Source: Betaproteobacteria bacterium
Lineage (GTDB): Bacteria; Pseudomonadota; Gammaproteobacteria; Burkholderiales; Casimicrobiaceae
Direction: 5' to 3'
Assembly: GCA_016717855.1 (NCBI GenBank)
Contig: JADKEV010000040.1
Span: forward strand, 1-51,950
DNA length: 51,950 nt
The notes under the pieces are model-generated. The model was not told the origin of the DNA. It ran no database searches and was given only the letters and a program-made list of their open reading frames with translations. Of this stretch, positions 50,132-51,950 are shown piece by piece (the stretch's first letter is position 1; every line of letters begins with the position of its first letter). Position numbers and translations under genes: made by a program.

Positions 50132-51468
50132 ACGCCTACGCGAAAAAGAAGGATCTGCTACTGGCCGGCCTGCGCGCGGCACCCACGGAGCGCACAGTGG
50201 GGTTGACGAAGCAGACATCCAACCTCTTCCGCGAGCGCGCGCCCCGCGCTGCGCCGCGCATCGACCTCAGCCACTTCAACGCGGTCCTCCGCGTCGACGC
50301 GGCGGCCGGCACGGTCGAGGCCGAAGGCATGACGACCTACGTGGACCTGGTCGATGCCACGCTGGCGCGCGGCGCGATGCCCGCCGTCGTCCCGCAGCTG
50401 AAATCGATCACGCTGGGCGGCGCGGTGGCCGGTGTGGGCATCGAAGCAACATCGTTCCGGCAGGGACTGGTCCACGATACCGTGCTCGCGCTGGACGTGC
50501 TGACCGGCGACGGCCGCATCCTCGCGTGCACCGCGGACAACGAACACCGCGATCTGTTCCGCGCCTTTCCCAACGCGTACGGCACGCTGGGCTACGCGCT
50601 CAAAGTCACCGCGCGGACGATCCCGGTCAAGCGCTTCGTGCACGTCGAGCACCGGCGCTTCGGCGATGCGGTTCGTTGCTTCGCGGAAGTCGCGCGACTG
50701 TGCGCCACGGCCGACGCCGACTTCCTCGACGGCGTGGCGTTCGCGCCGGAGGAGATGTATCTCTGCGTCGGTCGCTTCGTCGACGCCGCGCCCCATGCCA
50801 GCGATTACACGTACGAGAAGATCTACTACCGCTCACTGCGGGAGCGCGCCGACGACTACCTGGCCGCGCGCGACTACCTGTGGCGCTGGGACACCGACTG
50901 GTTCTGGTGCTCGAAGAACGTCGGCGCGCAGCATCCGCTGGTGCGGCGCCTGCTCGGCCGCAAGCGCCTCAATTCGATCACCTACCAGAAGATCATGCGC
51001 TGGAACGCACGGGTCGGCCTGGGCGTGCTCTGGAACAGGCTGCGCGGCGTGCACGCCGAGTCCGTGATCCAGGATGTCGACATTCCGATCGGGCGCGCGG
51101 CGGAGTTCCTGGCTTTCCTGCATCGGGAGGTCGGCATCCTGCCCGTCTGGATCTGCCCGATCCGCGCGCCCGCCCCCGGCGCCGGCGCCGCGCTGTATCC
51201 GCTGCCCGCTGGCACGGTGTCGATCAACTTCGGCTTCTGGGACGTAGTGAACTCGCGCGCGCCGCAGGCGCCCGGCACCTGCAACCGCAGGATAGAGCGC
51301 GAGGTCCGCGCCCTGGGCGGGATCAAGTCGCTCTACTCGGACTCGTACTTCACGCCGGAGGAATTCTGGGCGATCTACGGCCGGGACGCCTATCTCGCCG
51401 TAAAGCGGAAGTACGATCCGGAAGGACGGCTGCCCGACCTTTACGCGAAGTGCGTGCTCCGGCAATAG
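50128..51468 (+). CDS. FAD-binding oxidoreductase, possible TmsA-like partner of the methyltransferase
   Basis: The protein has 446 residues. The start is a GTG at 50128, inside the GTGA overlap with the upstream stop. The FAD_binding_4 domain covers about 30-190, with VEAEGMTTYVDLVDATLARGAMPAVVPQLKSITLGGAVAGVGIEATSFRQGLVHDTV. The C-terminal half includes YTYEKIYYRSLRERADDYLAARDYLWRWDTDWFWCSKN and a conserved end RDAYLAVKRKYDPEGRLPDLYAKCV. The layout is like DHCR24/DIMINUTO-type reductases and like TmsA/BfaA, which reduces a methylene-branched acyl chain to the methyl form. Translational coupling with the methyltransferase supports a shared pathway. Confidence 0.9.
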   Translation: MNAYAKKKDLLLAGLRAAPTERTVGLTKQTSNLFRERAPRAAPRIDLSHFNAVLRVDAAAGTVEAEGMTTYVDLVDATLARGAMPAVVPQLKSITLGGAVAGVGIEATSFRQGLVHDTVLALDVLTGDGRILACTADNEHRDLFRAFPNAYGTLGYALKVTARTIPVKRFVHVEHRRFGDAVRCFAEVARLCATADADFLDGVAFAPEEMYLCVGRFVDAAPHASDYTYEKIYYRSLRERADDYLAARDYLWRWDTDWFWCSKNVGAQHPLVRRLLGRKRLNSITYQKIMRWNARVGLGVLWNRLRGVHAESVIQDVDIPIGRAAEFLAFLHREVGILPVWICPIRAPAPGAGAALYPLPAGTVSINFGFWDVVNSRAPQAPGTCNRRIEREVRALGGIKSLYSDSYFTPEEFWAIYGRDAYLAVKRKYDPEGRLPDLYAKCVLRQ

Positions 51469-51480
51469 CCGCACGGGCGC

Positions 51481-51950
51481 TCAGCCCTTGATGCAGACCA
51501 GCGGCTCCACGCGCGCGACCTTGGCGGCCAGGCCGGCGCGGTCGGCCGCATCGACCACCGCGGTCACGTCCTTGTAAGCGCCGGGCGCTTCCTCGGCGAC
51601 GCCGCGCAGCGACGGGCTGCGGATCAGGATCCCGCGCGCCGCGAGATCGTCGACGATGGTGCGCCCGGACCACTGGCGCAGCGCGCCATGCCGGCTCATG
51701 CTGCGCCCGGCGCCGTGACAGGCCGACGCGAACGCTTCCCGGGCGCCGCGGTGCGTGCCGGCGAGTATGTACGAGGCCGTGCCCATGCTGCCGCCGATCA
51801 GCACCGGCTGCCCGGTCTGGTGGAACGCGCGAGGCAGGTCCGGATGGCCCGGCCCGAAAGCCCGCGTGGCGCCCTTCCGGTGCACGTACAGCTCGCGGCG
51901 GACGCCATCGACCATGTGCGACTCGACCTTGCAGGTGTTGTGCGAGACGT
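51481..51950 (-). CDS. rtcB: RNA-splicing ligase RtcB (5' part beyond window)
   Basis: The last 155 codons are visible. The RtcB patterns SHNTCKVE, LYVHRKGATRAFGPGHPDLP, GQPVLIGGSMGTASYILAG and ACHGAGRSMSR are all present; the last has the His that takes part in guanylylation chemistry. The C-terminal end LAAKVARVEPLVCIKG is the normal end of the protein. RtcB joins 2',3'-cyclic-phosphate and 5'-OH RNA ends. It is convergent with the FAD oxidoreductase gene, only 12 bp apart. Confidence 0.95.
   Translation of the reverse strand, partial: VSHNTCKVESHMVDGVRRELYVHRKGATRAFGPGHPDLPRAFHQTGQPVLIGGSMGTASYILAGTHRGAREAFASACHGAGRSMSRHGALRQWSGRTIVDDLAARGILIRSPSLRGVAEEAPGAYKDVTAVVDAADRAGLAAKVARVEPLVCIKG

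Overview
The window looks like chromosomal DNA of a high-GC betaproteobacterium, most probably of the order Burkholderiales. Reasons: GC is about two thirds by eye; there are six Bug/TctC-type solute receptors (a family strongly expanded in Bordetella and relatives); several CaiB/BaiF CoA-transferases are present; and there are typical betaproteobacterial orphans such as DUF1415 and DUF1499 proteins. I see no rRNA, tRNA, phage, transposase or CRISPR array. LAYOUT. 1-7.2 kb (minus strand): a DUF1501 gene cut by the left edge, a DUF1800 gene with three frameshifts, prfC (release factor 3), and a secreted protein with an S74 self-cleaving chaperone domain. 7.4-11.3 kb (plus): cupin, intergenic repeats, then a Bug receptor, an MmgE/PrpD protein and a membrane-anchored alpha/beta hydrolase. 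11.3-29.8 kb: a catabolic island. A left minus-strand operon encodes Bug, MaoC hydratase, CoA-transferase, enoyl-CoA hydratase, B12-dependent mutase large and small subunits, a second CoA-transferase, MeaB and another Bug, mostly with ATGA overlaps. A plus-strand unit encodes Bug, amidohydrolase and an IclR regulator. A right minus-strand operon encodes a citryl-CoA-lyase-like enzyme, SDR, double-hotdog hydratase, Bug, alpha/beta hydrolase and AMP-forming ligase. The same 28-bp palindrome (arms ATAATGCCGAAAA and TTTTCGGCATTAT in its perfect form) lies before the first genes of the left operon, the plus unit and the right operon, and a degenerate copy precedes the IclR gene. This ties the island into one probable regulon. 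30-35.4 kb: small housekeeping and hypothetical genes (lipoprotein, DUF1415, dienelactone-hydrolase-like protein, DUF1499, a cysteine-less glutaredoxin-like protein, arfB, metallophosphoesterase). 35.7-44.3 kb: gamma-glutamyltransferase-like protein, caspase-like protein with a TPR protein, GDSL lipase, ATP-grasp plus Bug pair, M20 peptidase. 44.4-51.9 kb: SRAP protein, thioesterase, CBS protein, SH3 protein, cation/proton antiporter, a candidate structured RNA with a strong terminator, a CFA-synthase-like methyltransferase overlapping an FAD oxidoreductase, and the end of rtcB. HOW IT WORKS TOGETHER. The island has everything needed to bind an organic acid outside the membrane, activate it to a CoA thioester, rearrange its carbon skeleton with a B12 mutase, hydrate and oxidise it, and cleave it by a retro-aldol step. 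The substrate cannot be read from the sequence; no TctA/TctB membrane permease is present in the window. QUALITY NOTE. Ten otherwise well-conserved genes carry in total about twelve single-base frameshifts, some of them in short G/C runs. This pattern fits uncorrected sequencing or assembly error better than true gene decay, so frameshifted genes are listed over their full inferred extent.
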